A DNA stretch of 64,000 nt from Thermohalobaculum sp039815685 (GTDB taxonomy: Bacteria; Pseudomonadota; Alphaproteobacteria; Rhodobacterales; Rhodobacteraceae). Where the stretch lies: NCBI GenBank assembly GCA_039815685.1, contig JBCBYV010000027.1, forward strand, positions 1 to 64,000, read 5' to 3'. The position numbers were made by a program, and so were the translations under genes. Positions 1-9,128 of this stretch are shown one piece after another (within the stretch, counting starts at the first letter, position 1; each line of letters begins with the position of its first letter). The notes below the pieces were generated by a model that did no database searches, was not told the origin of the DNA, and worked only from the letters and a program-made list of their open reading frames with translations.

Positions 1-2
1 AT

Positions 3-209
3 GCGTGGCTGCGGAAGGCAGAACGCGGACTTATCTCCTCGTTCGCCCGTGGGCTCGCGACCGACCGGGACGCGGTCGCCGCTGCGATGAAAGAACCATG
101 GTCGAACGGGCAGACCGAAGGACAGATCAACCGCCTGAAAATCCTGAAGCGCCAGATGTATGGCCGAGCAAAGCTCGACCTACTCAAGGCGAGGATGATC
201 GCCGCATGA
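3..209 (+). CDS. ISL3-family transposase, C-terminal fragment
   Basis: The reading frame is open from the window edge and ends at TGA 207-209, giving 68 residues of a protein whose start lies to the left. It contains EPWSNGQTEGQINRLKILKR followed by QMYGRAKLDLL, the characteristic C-terminus of ISL3-family (DDE-type) transposases, which cut and join IS ends. The key Glu of the catalytic triad is expected in the WSNGQTEG segment. The rest of the element is outside the window, so I cannot tell whether it is intact. Family assignment is by recalled motif; confidence is high for ISL3 and none for a specific IS name. Confidence 0.85.
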   Translation, partial: AWLRKAERGLISSFARGLATDRDAVAAAMKEPWSNGQTEGQINRLKILKRQMYGRAKLDLLKARMIAA

Positions 210-220
210 AGGACGAAAAC

Positions 221-244
221 TGCACCGAGAGTGAGGCAGAGCCC
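221..244. repeat. Probable right terminal inverted repeat of the ISL3-type element
   Basis: Just after the transposase stop lies GAGAGTGAGGCAGAGCCC. Its reverse complement begins GGGCTCTGCCTCAC, the GGCTCT-type start seen at ISL3-family ends. The left end is outside the window, so the repeat cannot be paired here. The IS would end near base 244, about 90 bases past which the LrgB gene terminates (337). Confidence 0.45.
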
Positions 245-336
245 CGATTGGACGCCGTTTGACACCTCTCGGCGAAGTCGATCCAGTCGGGACCAAGAAA
301 GATACGCGGCGTTCGAGACGGCGCGCGGGACCGTCT

Positions 337-1077
337 TCAGAGGACGAGGCGCGCGAGGAGTGGGAGGAGAAGGGCCGTCGCCAGGGCATTGAGGCCCATG
401 GCAAGGCCCGCGAAGGCGCCGGCGACCTCGTTCACCTGCAAGGCCCGCGCCGTGCCGATCCCGTGGCTCGCCGTGCCCATCGCCACCCCTCGCGCCGCCC
501 AGTCCTTAACGCCGATGAGCGTCATCAGGGGCGGGCCCAGCATCGCGCCGAGGATGCCCGTCAGGATCACCAGCACGGCCGTGAGAGAGGGCAGGCCGCC
601 GAGCGTCTGAGCGATGCCCATGGCGACCGGGGCGGTCGTCGATTTGGGCGCGAGCGCGATCAGCGTGTCCCGACCACCGCCCAAGGCCCAAGCAATCGCC
701 ACCGCGCTGATGCTGGCCGTGAGCGAGCCGGTGAGGATGCTCGCACCGAGCGCCCGGGCCGAGCGGCGCACCCGTGCGAGCTGACGGTAGAGCGGGATCG
801 CAAGGCAGACCGTGGCGGGACCGAGGAGGAAGTGAACGAACTGCGCTCCCTCGAAATAGGTCGGGTAGTCCGTGCCCGTCGCCAGCAGCGCCGCCACCAC
901 CAGGATCACGGCGATCAGCACCGGGTGCACGAGCGGGCTGAGCCCCGCGCGGCGGTAAAGCCAGCTCCCGATCTGGAACGCGAGGAGCGTGAGGAAGAGA
1001 TGGAGGAGCGGCTCCTCGGCGAGATAGACCCAGATGTCCCGCGCGCTCCGCGCCGTGAAGGGCAGCTCCGCATCCAT
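337..1077 (-). CDS. lrgB: LrgB/CidB-family inner-membrane protein
   Basis: A 246-residue polytopic membrane protein with six or more hydrophobic segments and the LrgB signature region around APKSTTAPVAMGIAQTLGG and ATASHGIGTARAL-like glycine-rich stretch (ASHGIGTARAL). LrgB works with LrgA; the pair is linked to murein hydrolase activity control and overflow metabolite (pyruvate/glycolate) transport in various bacteria. The start lies 3 bases after the stop of lrgA, so the two are co-transcribed and probably translationally coupled. The length is normal for the family. The 3' end faces the IS remnant, which does not interrupt it. Confidence 0.92.
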   Translation of the reverse strand: MDAELPFTARSARDIWVYLAEEPLLHLFLTLLAFQIGSWLYRRAGLSPLVHPVLIAVILVVAALLATGTDYPTYFEGAQFVHFLLGPATVCLAIPLYRQLARVRRSARALGASILTGSLTASISAVAIAWALGGGRDTLIALAPKSTTAPVAMGIAQTLGGLPSLTAVLVILTGILGAMLGPPLMTLIGVKDWAARGVAMGTASHGIGTARALQVNEVAGAFAGLAMGLNALATALLLPLLARLVL

Positions 1078-1080
1078 CGC

Positions 1081-1437
1081 TCAGCCCTCCTCCCCATCCA
1101 TCGCGGCACTGCGCCCCATCCGGCGCATCACGAGCGCGGTGACGGCGATAGTGATGAGCGTCGAGCCAACGAGCGCCACGCCGATCGGCAGCCAGTCCGC
1201 CGAGATCAGCCGGCCATGCAGCATCACGCCGACGCCCGCCGGCACGAAGAGGAGGGAGAGGTTCGAGATCAGCACCTCGCCCGTGCGCCGGAAATCGTCG
1301 GGCAGACCGAAGACCAGAAGCCCCGCAAAGAGCAGCGCCATGCCCAGAACGGGCCCCGGCAAGGGCAGCGCGAAGAGGCGCACCAGCGTCTCGCCCGCAA
1401 GCTGGCAGCCGAAAATGATCGTGAGGTGGAAGAGCAT
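1081..1437 (-). CDS. lrgA: LrgA/CidA-family membrane protein
   Basis: A 118-residue protein with four predicted transmembrane helices, holin-like, containing PLPGPVLGMALLF and the SNLSLLFVPAGVGVM segment typical of LrgA/CidA. The start at 1437 is chosen because AGGAGGT sits 5 bases upstream; an earlier in-frame start would add a charged, non-homologous leader. It partners with the downstream LrgB. The exact cargo or function in this organism cannot be read from sequence. Confidence 0.92.
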   Translation of the reverse strand: MLFHLTIIFGCQLAGETLVRLFALPLPGPVLGMALLFAGLLVFGLPDDFRRTGEVLISNLSLLFVPAGVGVMLHGRLISADWLPIGVALVGSTLITIAVTALVMRRMGRSAAMDGEEG

Positions 1438-1577
1438 TGGACCTCCTGGCCGGCGCGAGGGGGCGAAAGCGGGAGGCGCGCGGTGCCGCACCATTCCCCG
1501 CGATGTGCGCCAATGCCAGACGGGGTTGCAGACGCGCACTCGCCTCTCAAGCCTGTGCCTCTCCCGAGGCAGTCGGG

Positions 1578-2108
1578 TCAGTCGAGCGGTTCGCTGTCGC
1601 CCGGGCCAAGCGCGCGCTGCATGTAGACGACGTCGAGCCAGCGATTGTGCTTCCAGCCGACGGATTTGACGGTGCCGACGCGCTCGAACCCGGCGGCCGC
1701 GTGCAGCCGGATCGAGGCCGTGTTCGCGCTGTCCCCGACCGAGGCCACGATCTGGCGCGCGCCGGTCGCCTCTGCCGCCCTCAGCAACGCATCGAGGAGA
1801 AGGCGGCCGACCCCCTGCCCCCGCGCTGACGGTGCCACATAGACTGAGGAGGCGAGCGTCCCGCGATATCCCGGCCGCGGGCGGAAGGGTGCGGCATAGG
1901 CGAAACCCGCGACGGCACCCGATCGCTCCGCCACGATCCAGGGCAGCCGTGCCTCCACGACGGCGCGCCAGCGCTCCTCCATCTCCGCGACATCCGGAGG
2001 CTCGAGCTCGAAGGATCCAGTCCCGTTCACGACCGCCTCGCCATAGATCGCGGCGATGGCAGGCAGGTCATGGCGCCGGGCGTCGCGCGTCGTGGTCTCG
2101 CTTTCCAT
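1578..2108 (-). CDS. GNAT N-acetyltransferase, phosphinothricin-acetyltransferase-like
   Basis: A 176-residue single-domain GNAT enzyme. The acetyl-CoA pyrophosphate loop is ARGQGVGRLLL (about residues 93-103), preceded by the beta-4 strand SSVYVAP. It has the family-typical N-terminal IAAIYGEAVVNGTGSFE and the C-terminal GFERVGTVKSVGWKHNRWLD, both diagnostic of the Pat/Bar/YwnH branch that acetylates amino-acid-like amines (phosphinothricin, methionine sulfone/sulfoximine). The physiological substrate is not known. It stands alone between the lrg genes and the membrane protein, all on the minus strand. Confidence 0.88.
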   Translation of the reverse strand: MESETTTRDARRHDLPAIAAIYGEAVVNGTGSFELEPPDVAEMEERWRAVVEARLPWIVAERSGAVAGFAYAAPFRPRPGYRGTLASSVYVAPSARGQGVGRLLLDALLRAAEATGARQIVASVGDSANTASIRLHAAAGFERVGTVKSVGWKHNRWLDVVYMQRALGPGDSEPLD

Positions 2109-2146
2109 CCCGCCATGATGCAGACGCCGGGCGCAAGCGCGAGTGC

Positions 2147-2617
2147 CTATTCGCCAGGGCGGGTCTCAATCTTTCCCGCCGCCCGCGCGATCTGGCGAAC
2201 CGCGAAGGGATAACCGTAACGGAAGGGAACGGTGAGCATAAGGCTTACGATCAGGAACGCGACCGCGAGCTTCCCGGAAGCAAGCAACGTCCATGCCGGC
2301 CAGATACCCCAAAGCGCGGCAAGAAGCTCGAAGGCGAGGCTCTGAGCGGCTATCGCCGCAAGCCCGCCCGCCGCCATCCAGAACGCAATCCGCCAAGCCT
2401 CCCAGCCTTCCACCGCCGGTCTGCCAGCTACCGCCTGACGGCCCGCGGCATAGAGGGCGGCTGCGATGAGCGACATCACGGAGGGATCGAGCGCCCGGGT
2501 ATCACGCTCAGCTTCCTCCACGGTAACAAAGCTCGCGAACAGCACGAAGAGCACCACCGGGATGGCGAGGAAGACTAGCAGGCACTTGGCGTAATCGACG
2601 AGGGCGGCTTCTCTCAT
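2147..2617 (-). CDS. Hypothetical four-helix membrane protein coupled to PHP gene
   Basis: A 156-residue protein with about four hydrophobic segments (roughly residues 11-30, 47-58, 79-103 and 110-135). I do not recognise a family. Its ATG overlaps the stop of the upstream PHP-domain gene in an ATGA arrangement (2614-2617), so it is very likely translated together with it. Nothing else indicates its role. Confidence 0.7.
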   Translation of the reverse strand: MREAALVDYAKCLLVFLAIPVVLFVLFASFVTVEEAERDTRALDPSVMSLIAAALYAAGRQAVAGRPAVEGWEAWRIAFWMAAGGLAAIAAQSLAFELLAALWGIWPAWTLLASGKLAVAFLIVSLMLTVPFRYGYPFAVRQIARAAGKIETRPGE

Positions 2618-3540
2618 GTGAGCCAGAGCGGGTTGGACCAGGCGCGGCGGCCCGCGGCGTCCTGCACCGCCACGCGCAAGTAACCCCCCGCCGTCAGCCT
2701 GTCGGAGAGCGGTATCTCGGCGCGGGTCATCGAGCGGCCATGCACCGCGTTCGCGCCCGAGCGGCCGCCCATGACGATAACGTTCTCCGCTGGCGAGCTT
2801 TCGACGACGACGGCGTCGCCCTCGATCCGGAAGTCGCGCAGTTCCGGCCCCGTGCTCGAATAGTAGGCGCCGTCGCGCAGTGCTGCCACCAGCGCCTCGG
2901 GCTCGTTCGCCTCCGCCCGCACCATGACCCAGCCCCCGAAATAGTCGGGGCCGATGAAATGTGCGTCGTCCGTGGCGCAGCCAGAGAGCCTCAGCCCGTC
3001 GTTCAGCAGCATGTCCCAGATGGCGATGCCGGAGCCGCGGTCGGCGCCCACGACGCAGCCGTGGTTGTAGATCTCGACGGCATGCGCAGCCCCGATCGAG
3101 CGCGCATCGTCAGGCGTCAGCCCGTACCATTCTGGATGGGCGATGGCGACGAAGGCACCTGCCTCAGTACAGCGCTGGGCCAGTGCCGGTGCGCCCTCCC
3201 CGGTCTCCTTCGCGCCGAAATCCGCCGTATCGGGAGGCGGGAAGTCGCTGGGCAGGCCGACCGCTAGGATGTGCCAGAGCTCCCCGTTGCCGAGCTTGCC
3301 GTTATGCACCTCAGCCCCCAGCACGGTGGTGAAGCGGTTGGTCCGGAACGCCTCCGTCGGCGTGATCGGATAGCCGTAGCGGCCGATGAAGTGGTCCGAA
3401 AGGCAGAGGAAGTCGTAGCCCGCCTCGGCATAGCGGCGGCAGACCTCGCCCGGCTGGAGCACACCATCGGACCGGGTCGAATGGGTGTGCAGGTTGCCGC
3501 GCCAGAACCGACCGGGGCGCGCAAAGGCGATGTGCTGCAT
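2614..3540 (-). CDS. PHP-domain metal-dependent phosphoesterase
   Basis: A 308-residue protein opening with NLHTHSTRSDG (His18, His20), followed by CLSDHFIG, GAEVHNG and AIAHPEW. These are the metal-binding His/Asp blocks of the PHP (polymerase and histidinol phosphatase) superfamily. The metal-binding ATDDAHF motif occurs in the middle. The C-terminal 60 residues form a beta-rich extension. The start at 3540 has GAGGAGG upstream; longer in-frame starts have no such site. The substrate is unknown. It is translationally coupled to the membrane protein downstream. Confidence 0.85.
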   Translation of the reverse strand: MQHIAFARPGRFWRGNLHTHSTRSDGVLQPGEVCRRYAEAGYDFLCLSDHFIGRYGYPITPTEAFRTNRFTTVLGAEVHNGKLGNGELWHILAVGLPSDFPPPDTADFGAKETGEGAPALAQRCTEAGAFVAIAHPEWYGLTPDDARSIGAAHAVEIYNHGCVVGADRGSGIAIWDMLLNDGLRLSGCATDDAHFIGPDYFGGWVMVRAEANEPEALVAALRDGAYYSSTGPELRDFRIEGDAVVVESSPAENVIVMGGRSGANAVHGRSMTRAEIPLSDRLTAGGYLRVAVQDAAGRRAWSNPLWLT

Positions 3541-3719
3541 GGGGGCCTCCTCTCGTCCGACCCGCCCTACCGCCGGGCGATGACGATTTGAAGACATCGC
3601 GCCGCCGAGCGCGCGAGGATGCACCGGCGCGCCCGCGCCGAGAATCGCCCCGGTCCGAGACCCTTGCAAACCGCCACGCCGATCTTCACCGCCCGTTCAG
3701 GCCGTGACCCCGACACTGG

Positions 3720-3737
3720 CGTGGGTGGGCGCGGGCG
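3720..3737. repeat. 18-bp G-rich repeat copy (shared with 14141-14158)
   Basis: CGTGGGTGGGCGCGGGCG lies in the 266-base spacer between putA and the PHP gene. The identical 18-mer occurs in reverse orientation at 14141-14158 in another intergenic region. This copy has three close G-tracts; the fourth is 12 bases away. Confidence 0.6.
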
Positions 3738-3806
3738 CCGGATCTGAGGGTAGGGGCGGCCATCGCAACGATGACCGGGGACGGGACCTGCGCCGAACTC
3801 CCGGGC

Positions 3807-6800
3807 TCAGGCCGCTGCCGAGCCGGCATCATCCGCTTCCGCCATCAGGGTTGCGTTGCCGCCAGCGGCCGTCGTGTCGATGCAGACATGGCGTTCCAGC
3901 GCGTAGCGGCTCTCAAGATCGGCGGCGGAGAGGAGCGGCAGGATCGGCCCCGTCCTCTCCGCCAGCACGCGGCGCAACATGGCTCGCTCGGGCTCCGGCC
4001 CGTCATGAGCGACGGCGGCGATCCCCGTGAGCGTCTCCAGCGCCTCCGGTGCGAGCCTGGCTTGGATGAAGGCGGCATGCGGCCCGCGGCGGAGCGCCAT
4101 TCTGCCGCTGCCCTCCGTCACCACCAGCACCGCGTTGCCCTTCGAGAGCGCCTTCGAAGCTTGTGCCATGGCAAGGTCCGGCCCGGGGCCGAGGCAGAGC
4201 ACGATGCCGCGCGGCACTTCCGACAGCCGGTTCGACTCTCCCGTGGGCCCAGGCAGGCTGACGGCCGCGGGCGAGAACGGCGGCATGCGCAGTGCCGTGA
4301 CGGCTGCCTCCAGCTCCTCAGCGCCCGCCTCGCGCACCTCCCAGCCGCCGCCCGCCGGCGCGCGATGCGGCGGCTCGGGCTTCATGAAGCGCGCGACATA
4401 GGCCGGCCCCCCCGCCTTCGGCCCGGTACCCGACAAGCCCTCACCACCGAAGGGTTGGGATCCGACGATGGCACCGATCTGGTTGCGGTTCACATAGGCG
4501 TTGCCCGCCCGGATGCGACCGATCACCTGCGTCACCCTGTCGTCTATGCGGGTATGGAGGCCGAAGGTCAGGCCGTAACCGATGGCGTTGATCGCGTCGA
4601 TCACCCGGTCGAGATCCTCCGCCCGGTACGTAGCGACATGCAGGACGGGGCCGAACACCTCCCGCTCCAAATCCCCGATGCCATCGACGCGGAGGATGGC
4701 GGGGGCAACGAAATTGCCCTCGGCAGGTACCTCAAGGCGGCGGATGAGGCGCCCTTCGCTGCGCGCCTTCTCGACATAGGCGTCGATGTCGTCCCGCGCC
4801 GTAGCGTCGATCACGGGGCCGACATCGGTGGAGAGCGCCCAGGGATCGCCGAGGACCAGCGCCTGCATCGCGCCACCGAGCATCTCGAGCACCCGGTCAG
4901 CCACATCCTCCTGCAGATAGAGCATGCGGCAGGCCGAGCAGCGCTGACCGGCGGACTGGAAGGCGGAGATCACGATATCCCGCACCGCCTGCTCCGGCAG
5001 CGCGGTCGAATCGACGATCATGGCATTGAGCCCGCCCGTCTCCGCCAGCAGCATCGCGTCCGAGGTGGCGTTCGCGGCCTGCGCCCGCTCGATAAGCTTC
5101 GCCGTCTCCGTCGAGCCCGTGAAGGCGATGCCGCCGAGGCGCGGATCCGCGGTCAACGGGGCGCCGACCGTCGGGCCGTCTCCGGGCAGGAGTTGCAGGA
5201 CCCCCGCTGGCACACCGGCCTCCCGCATCAACGCGACGGCGCGACACGCAATGAGCGGCGTCTGCTCGGCGGGCTTCGCGATCACCGCGTTCCCGGCGGC
5301 GAGGGCCGCCGCGATCTGGCCGGTGAAGATCGCGAGCGGAAAGTTCCATGGACTGATGCAGGCGACGAGGCCGCGGGGGCTGAGCCCCGGCTCCTCCACC
5401 GCCAGCCGCTCGGCCTCGTTCGCGTAGTAGCGCAGGAAATCGACCGCCTCGCGCAACTCCGCCACGGCGTCGAGCTGGGTTTTGCCGGCTTCCCGCGCGC
5501 AGAGGGCGAAGAGCTCAGTCGCGTTCTCCTCGTAGAGATCAGCCGCCCGGCGCAGGATCGCCGAACGGTCAGCGGCAGGCATCGCGCCCCAGGCAGGCGC
5601 CGCATGGAGCCCAGCATCGATGGCGCGGGAGACGTCCTCAGCAGTCGCCTCCACGACATGGCCTACGACCTCGTCCGGACGCGTCGGGTTCGTGACCGCC
5701 CGCCCGCCCTCGGGCGACGTGCCCTCGCCGAGCAGCGGGCCTGCCTGCCAGATATGGGCGCGCCAAGGCTCCCGGGCCGCGTCGAGCGTCGCGAGGGTGA
5801 GCGGCTCGGTCAGATCCCAACCGTTTGCGTTCACCCGACCCGGCCCATAGATCGCAGGACCGGCGGGGATGCGCGGATTGGCGGCCGCTCCCGCTGCCAC
5901 GAGCGCCTCGGCCTCTGCCAACGGGTCCTTGGCGATCTCCTCAGGCGGGATCGCCTCGTCCACGATCTGGTGTACGAAGGAGGAGTTAGCGCCGTTCTCC
6001 AGAAGCCGTCGCACGAGATAGGCCAGGAGATCGCGATGGGCGCCGACAGGGGCGTAGATGCGGCAGTGCGTACCCGCCACTTTAGTCGCCTCGTCGTAGA
6101 GCTCATCGCCCATGCCGTGGAGCTTCTGGAACTCGTAGTCGGTCGTCCCGGCCGCGCGGGCGAGATGCCGGATCGCGGCTACGGTGTGCGCGTTATGCGT
6201 CGCGAATTGCGGGTAGAGGCGCGAGGCTGCGAGAAGCTTCGCGCCATTTGCGATGTAGCTCACATCCGTGTTCACCTTGCGCGTAAAGACCGGGAAGCCA
6301 TCGAGCCCCAGCACCTGCGCCCGCTTGATCTCCGCATCCCAATAGGCGCCTTTCACGAGCCGGACCATCAGGCGACGGTCATGGCTTTCCGCCAGCGCCT
6401 GCAGCCAGTCGATGACATGGCCCGCACGCGGACCGTAGGCCTGAACGACCACCCCGAAACCGTCCCATCCGGCCATGGCGGGGTGCGAGACCACCGCCTC
6501 GATCACGTCGAGGCTGAGGTCGAGGCGGTCCTGCTCCTCGGCATCGATGTTGAAGCCCATATTGGCGGCCCGCGCGACCTGGGCCAGCGCCATGACACGG
6601 GGCACGACCTCGGCCATCACCCGCGCATGCTGCACCATCTCGTAGCGGGGGCTTAGGGCCGAGAGCTTCACGGAGATGCCCGGATTGTTCCGGACGCTGC
6701 CCCCCTCCGCCGCAGGCGTGCAGGCAGGGGCGATGCGGCTGATCGCATCGGCGTAGTGGAGGAGGTAGCGCTCCGCATCGCGATGCGTGCGCGCGGCCTC

Positions 6801-7454
6801 GCCCAGCATGTCGTAGCTGTAGCTGTATCCCCTCTCCTCCATCTCGCGGCCGCGCTTCATCGCCTCCCCGATATCGCGGCCAAGGACGAACTGACGGCCC
6901 ATCTCGCGCATCGCCTGTGCCACGGCCGTGCGGATCACAGGCTCACCGAGGCGCTTCACGGCGCCGCGGAGGACACCGGCAAGCCCCGTATCGTCATCGT
7001 CTAGGACGCGGCCGGTGAGCATCAGCGCCCAGGTCGACGCGTTCACCAGCGGGGAGGAGGAATGGCCGAGGTGACGACCCCAGTCGGATGGGGCGATCTT
7101 GTCCTCGATGAGGGCGTCGATGGTCTCCTCGTCCGGCACGCGGAGGAGCGCTTCAGCGAGGCACATGAGCGCGACGCCCTCCCGGCTCGAGAGGCCGTAT
7201 TCGGTGAGAAAGCTCTGCATGAGGCCCGGGCTGCCCGCCCCCCGGACGGCACGAACGAGCGCTGCGGCCTCCTCCCCGACCTCCGCCCGCGCGGCGGTAT
7301 CGAGCCCGCTTGCCGCCAGGAGATGCGCGAGCACCGCATTCTCGTCCGGGATCGTGTCGGCTCGCATGGCCGCGCGAATGCTGTCGAGATCCTGCGCGCG
7401 GCACTCGGGGATCCCGGTGCTGCTGCTGGAGCCGGCGTTCTCGCGAGCGGTCAT
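3807..7454 (-). CDS. putA: Bifunctional proline dehydrogenase / L-glutamate gamma-semialdehyde dehydrogenase
   Basis: A 1215-residue PutA that oxidises proline to glutamate with FAD (first step, electrons to quinone) and NAD (second step). The proline dehydrogenase domain spans roughly residues 180-495 and has RLVKGAYWDAEIKRAQ, THNAHTVAA and the proline/FAD-binding YLVRRLLENGANSSFVHQ. The aldehyde dehydrogenase domain follows (about 560-1060), with general-base Glu805 (LLAETGG) and nucleophile Cys839 (GQRCSA). A further C-terminal ALDH-like region makes this a long 'type B' PutA. There is no N-terminal ribbon-helix-helix, so unlike the E. coli protein it should not bind its own promoter. The start at 7454 has AGGAGG upstream. 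No putP or Lrp-like putR lies nearby. Confidence 0.97.
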   Translation of the reverse strand: MTARENAGSSSSTGIPECRAQDLDSIRAAMRADTIPDENAVLAHLLAASGLDTAARAEVGEEAAALVRAVRGAGSPGLMQSFLTEYGLSSREGVALMCLAEALLRVPDEETIDALIEDKIAPSDWGRHLGHSSSPLVNASTWALMLTGRVLDDDDTGLAGVLRGAVKRLGEPVIRTAVAQAMREMGRQFVLGRDIGEAMKRGREMEERGYSYSYDMLGEAARTHRDAERYLLHYADAISRIAPACTPAAEGGSVRNNPGISVKLSALSPRYEMVQHARVMAEVVPRVMALAQVARAANMGFNIDAEEQDRLDLSLDVIEAVVSHPAMAGWDGFGVVVQAYGPRAGHVIDWLQALAESHDRRLMVRLVKGAYWDAEIKRAQVLGLDGFPVFTRKVNTDVSYIANGAKLLAASRLYPQFATHNAHTVAAIRHLARAAGTTDYEFQKLHGMGDELYDEATKVAGTHCRIYAPVGAHRDLLAYLVRRLLENGANSSFVHQIVDEAIPPEEIAKDPLAEAEALVAAGAAANPRIPAGPAIYGPGRVNANGWDLTEPLTLATLDAAREPWRAHIWQAGPLLGEGTSPEGGRAVTNPTRPDEVVGHVVEATAEDVSRAIDAGLHAAPAWGAMPAADRSAILRRAADLYEENATELFALCAREAGKTQLDAVAELREAVDFLRYYANEAERLAVEEPGLSPRGLVACISPWNFPLAIFTGQIAAALAAGNAVIAKPAEQTPLIACRAVALMREAGVPAGVLQLLPGDGPTVGAPLTADPRLGGIAFTGSTETAKLIERAQAANATSDAMLLAETGGLNAMIVDSTALPEQAVRDIVISAFQSAGQRCSACRMLYLQEDVADRVLEMLGGAMQALVLGDPWALSTDVGPVIDATARDDIDAYVEKARSEGRLIRRLEVPAEGNFVAPAILRVDGIGDLEREVFGPVLHVATYRAEDLDRVIDAINAIGYGLTFGLHTRIDDRVTQVIGRIRAGNAYVNRNQIGAIVGSQPFGGEGLSGTGPKAGGPAYVARFMKPEPPHRAPAGGGWEVREAGAEELEAAVTALRMPPFSPAAVSLPGPTGESNRLSEVPRGIVLCLGPGPDLAMAQASKALSKGNAVLVVTEGSGRMALRRGPHAAFIQARLAPEALETLTGIAAVAHDGPEPERAMLRRVLAERTGPILPLLSAADLESRYALERHVCIDTTAAGGNATLMAEADDAGSAAA

Positions 7455-7658
7455 GTCGCCCTCCTCCTGGCTGCTTCGGCACAACCAAGGCGGATGCGGG
7501 GCTCACGTCAACCGCCGTGCCCGGTGACGGATCGCGGCGGATCGTGGCGCTCGGAGTCCTGTACGAATGCCGGAGCGATGCAGGCGCGGCTCAGCCGGAT
7601 CGAGACGCGCGGGGTCGACGGTCGGCGTCGACCCCGGGGGCCAGCGGCAGCGAGGGGC

Positions 7659-7910
7659 TTACTCGTCGGTCTTGCGCGCCTTCGCCTTGCCTTCGGCGGC
7701 CTCTTCAGCGCGGTCGTCGAGGCCGAAGAGCGTGCCGAAGAAGCTCGTGCTCTCGCTGCCGCCACGATTGCGGTCGCGGGCCTCGGCCTGGGCGGCGGCG
7801 AGGGCCTTCCGCGCCTCGGCACCACCATCGCCCTTGGCGGCGGCAGGGCCGGCTGCGAGCAACGGGGCGACGAGGACGGCGGCGGCGAGGATCGTGAGGC
7901 TGCGGGTCAT
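7659..7910 (-). CDS. Small exported alanine/lysine-rich protein, function unknown
   Basis: An 83-residue protein with a clear N-terminal signal peptide (MTRSLTILAAAVLVAPLLAA, cleavage near AAA-KG), followed by a charged, low-complexity mature part with SESTSFFGTLFGLDD in the centre. An AGGAAAAGGA stretch precedes the ATG. I do not recognise a family. The mature protein would be about 58 residues and periplasmic. The base composition and signal peptide support a real gene, but it is short. Confidence 0.6.
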   Translation of the reverse strand: MTRSLTILAAAVLVAPLLAAGPAAAKGDGGAEARKALAAAQAEARDRNRGGSESTSFFGTLFGLDDRAEEAAEGKAKARKTDE

Positions 7911-8162
7911 GGTCTCGTGTCCTTTTCCTGAGCCTCCTCGGCCGGTACTGCGCGCCCGGTTCAGGGTCGCCCGGTACGGGGCCGGCGGGGGCTGGCAGCG
8001 CGCCGCGTGCCGTGCGCGCCTTCGATGACCGGTATGTGGCGACGCGTCGGCGCGGCATCACCCCCACGGCCGATCACGCCCGCCGACGAGACGGTGAGCG
8101 GTATGAGAGCAGAGCGGCCAGAGCGCAGAGCGATGCGTGCCCCACCCGTGCGGCTAGCCGTG

Positions 8163-8609
8163 TCAGTCGAGGAGGAGGTGAAGCGCGATGCGGCGGCGAT
8201 GGGGCCGGTCGCGATGCTCCCAAAGATAGAGCCCCTGCCACTGACCGAGCGCCAGCGCCCCGCCGATCACGGGGATCGAGAGCTGGACGCCGGTGAGCAC
8301 GCTCCGAAGATGCGCCGCCATGTCGTCCGGTCCTTCAGAGGCGTGCCGGTAGGGCGTGCCGGCGACGGGCACCCTGCCATGGGGCGCAATCCCAGCGATG
8401 GCGTCCTGCAGATCGAGACGCACATCCGGATCCGCGTTCTCCTGAACCGTGAGCGAGGCGGAGGTGTGCTGGCAGAAGAGCGTCAAGAGCCCCTCGCTCG
8501 CGGGCGTCGCCCCACTCACGGAAGCAAGCCAGTCCTGCACTGGCCGGTCGATGCGATGGAGGCCTGGACCGTCCGTCTCGATGGCGATGATGGTCGTGGT
8601 CTGGCGCAT
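8163..8609 (-). CDS. YjbQ-family (UPF0047) protein
   Basis: A 148-residue protein matching the YjbQ/UPF0047 family: LLTLFCQHTSASLTVQEN, RHASEGPDDMAAHLRS, and the C-terminal GTWQGLYLWEHR-like segment (GQWQGLYLWEHRDRPHRRR). The conserved Cys and His residues in the first block and the HxxEGPDDM block are present. Family members show secondary thiamine-phosphate synthase activity in vitro, but the true role is unsettled. It is divergent from the thioesterase gene, with 87 bases between the starts. Confidence 0.92.
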   Translation of the reverse strand: MRQTTTIIAIETDGPGLHRIDRPVQDWLASVSGATPASEGLLTLFCQHTSASLTVQENADPDVRLDLQDAIAGIAPHGRVPVAGTPYRHASEGPDDMAAHLRSVLTGVQLSIPVIGGALALGQWQGLYLWEHRDRPHRRRIALHLLLD

Positions 8610-8696
8610 GACGCCATGCTATCGCCGCGGCCTACGACATGAGCAAGCCCAAGTCGCAGCAGGCCGCCCCATCCGCGACACGCCAAGGAGCCGAGC

Positions 8697-9128
8697 ATGG
8701 AAATGGACCCCTCCCTGCCCTGGCGCCGCGTGCGGGGCGAGGGCTTCAACGCCCATGTCGGCCCGTTCGAGATCGCGCGGGCGGGAGAGAACCGCTGGCA
8801 GGCGCGGCTGACCCTCGAAGCCAAGCACATCAATGTCGGCGGCGTCTGCCATGGCGGTGTGCTGATGACGATGGCGGATATCACGATGGGCACGGCGACC
8901 TTCGAGGCGGGGGGCGGGCATCCTTGCGCGACCGTCGAGATGGATTGCCATTTCATCGCAGCGGCGAAGCGAGAGCAGCGCGTGCTCGCCACCGCGCGGC
9001 AGATCCGCCGTGCCAAGAGCCTCAGCTTCATGGAATGCGAGATCTGGGCGGGCGGTCGGCAGGTGATGCGCGCCTCGGGTCTCTGGAAGTATCTCGACAG
9101 CCGCAGGCCCGGTGCCGTCGGGCCCTGA
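8697..9128 (+). CDS. PaaI-type hotdog-fold thioesterase
   Basis: A 143-residue hotdog-fold protein. The central helix carries HINVGGVCHGGVLMTMAD, where the conserved His-Gly-Gly precedes the hotdog helix, and the second half has ATVEMDCHFIAAAKR. These match the PaaI/YbgC-like acyl-CoA thioesterases that hydrolyse CoA thioesters in the cytoplasm. A GGAG precedes the ATG at a slightly long distance (CCAAGGAGCCGAGC). No pathway genes adjoin it, so the substrate cannot be inferred. Confidence 0.88.
   Translation: MEMDPSLPWRRVRGEGFNAHVGPFEIARAGENRWQARLTLEAKHINVGGVCHGGVLMTMADITMGTATFEAGGGHPCATVEMDCHFIAAAKREQRVLATARQIRRAKSLSFMECEIWAGGRQVMRASGLWKYLDSRRPGAVGP

Noticed and set aside
259..1626. 455-codon open frame across the lrgAB region on the plus strand
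   Set aside because: Opposite strand of lrgB and lrgA; no homology.
3771..6656. 961-codon open frame antisense to putA
   Set aside because: Arg/His/Gly-rich translation without any domain, entirely opposite a clear PutA. Long antisense frames are expected in very GC-rich coding DNA.
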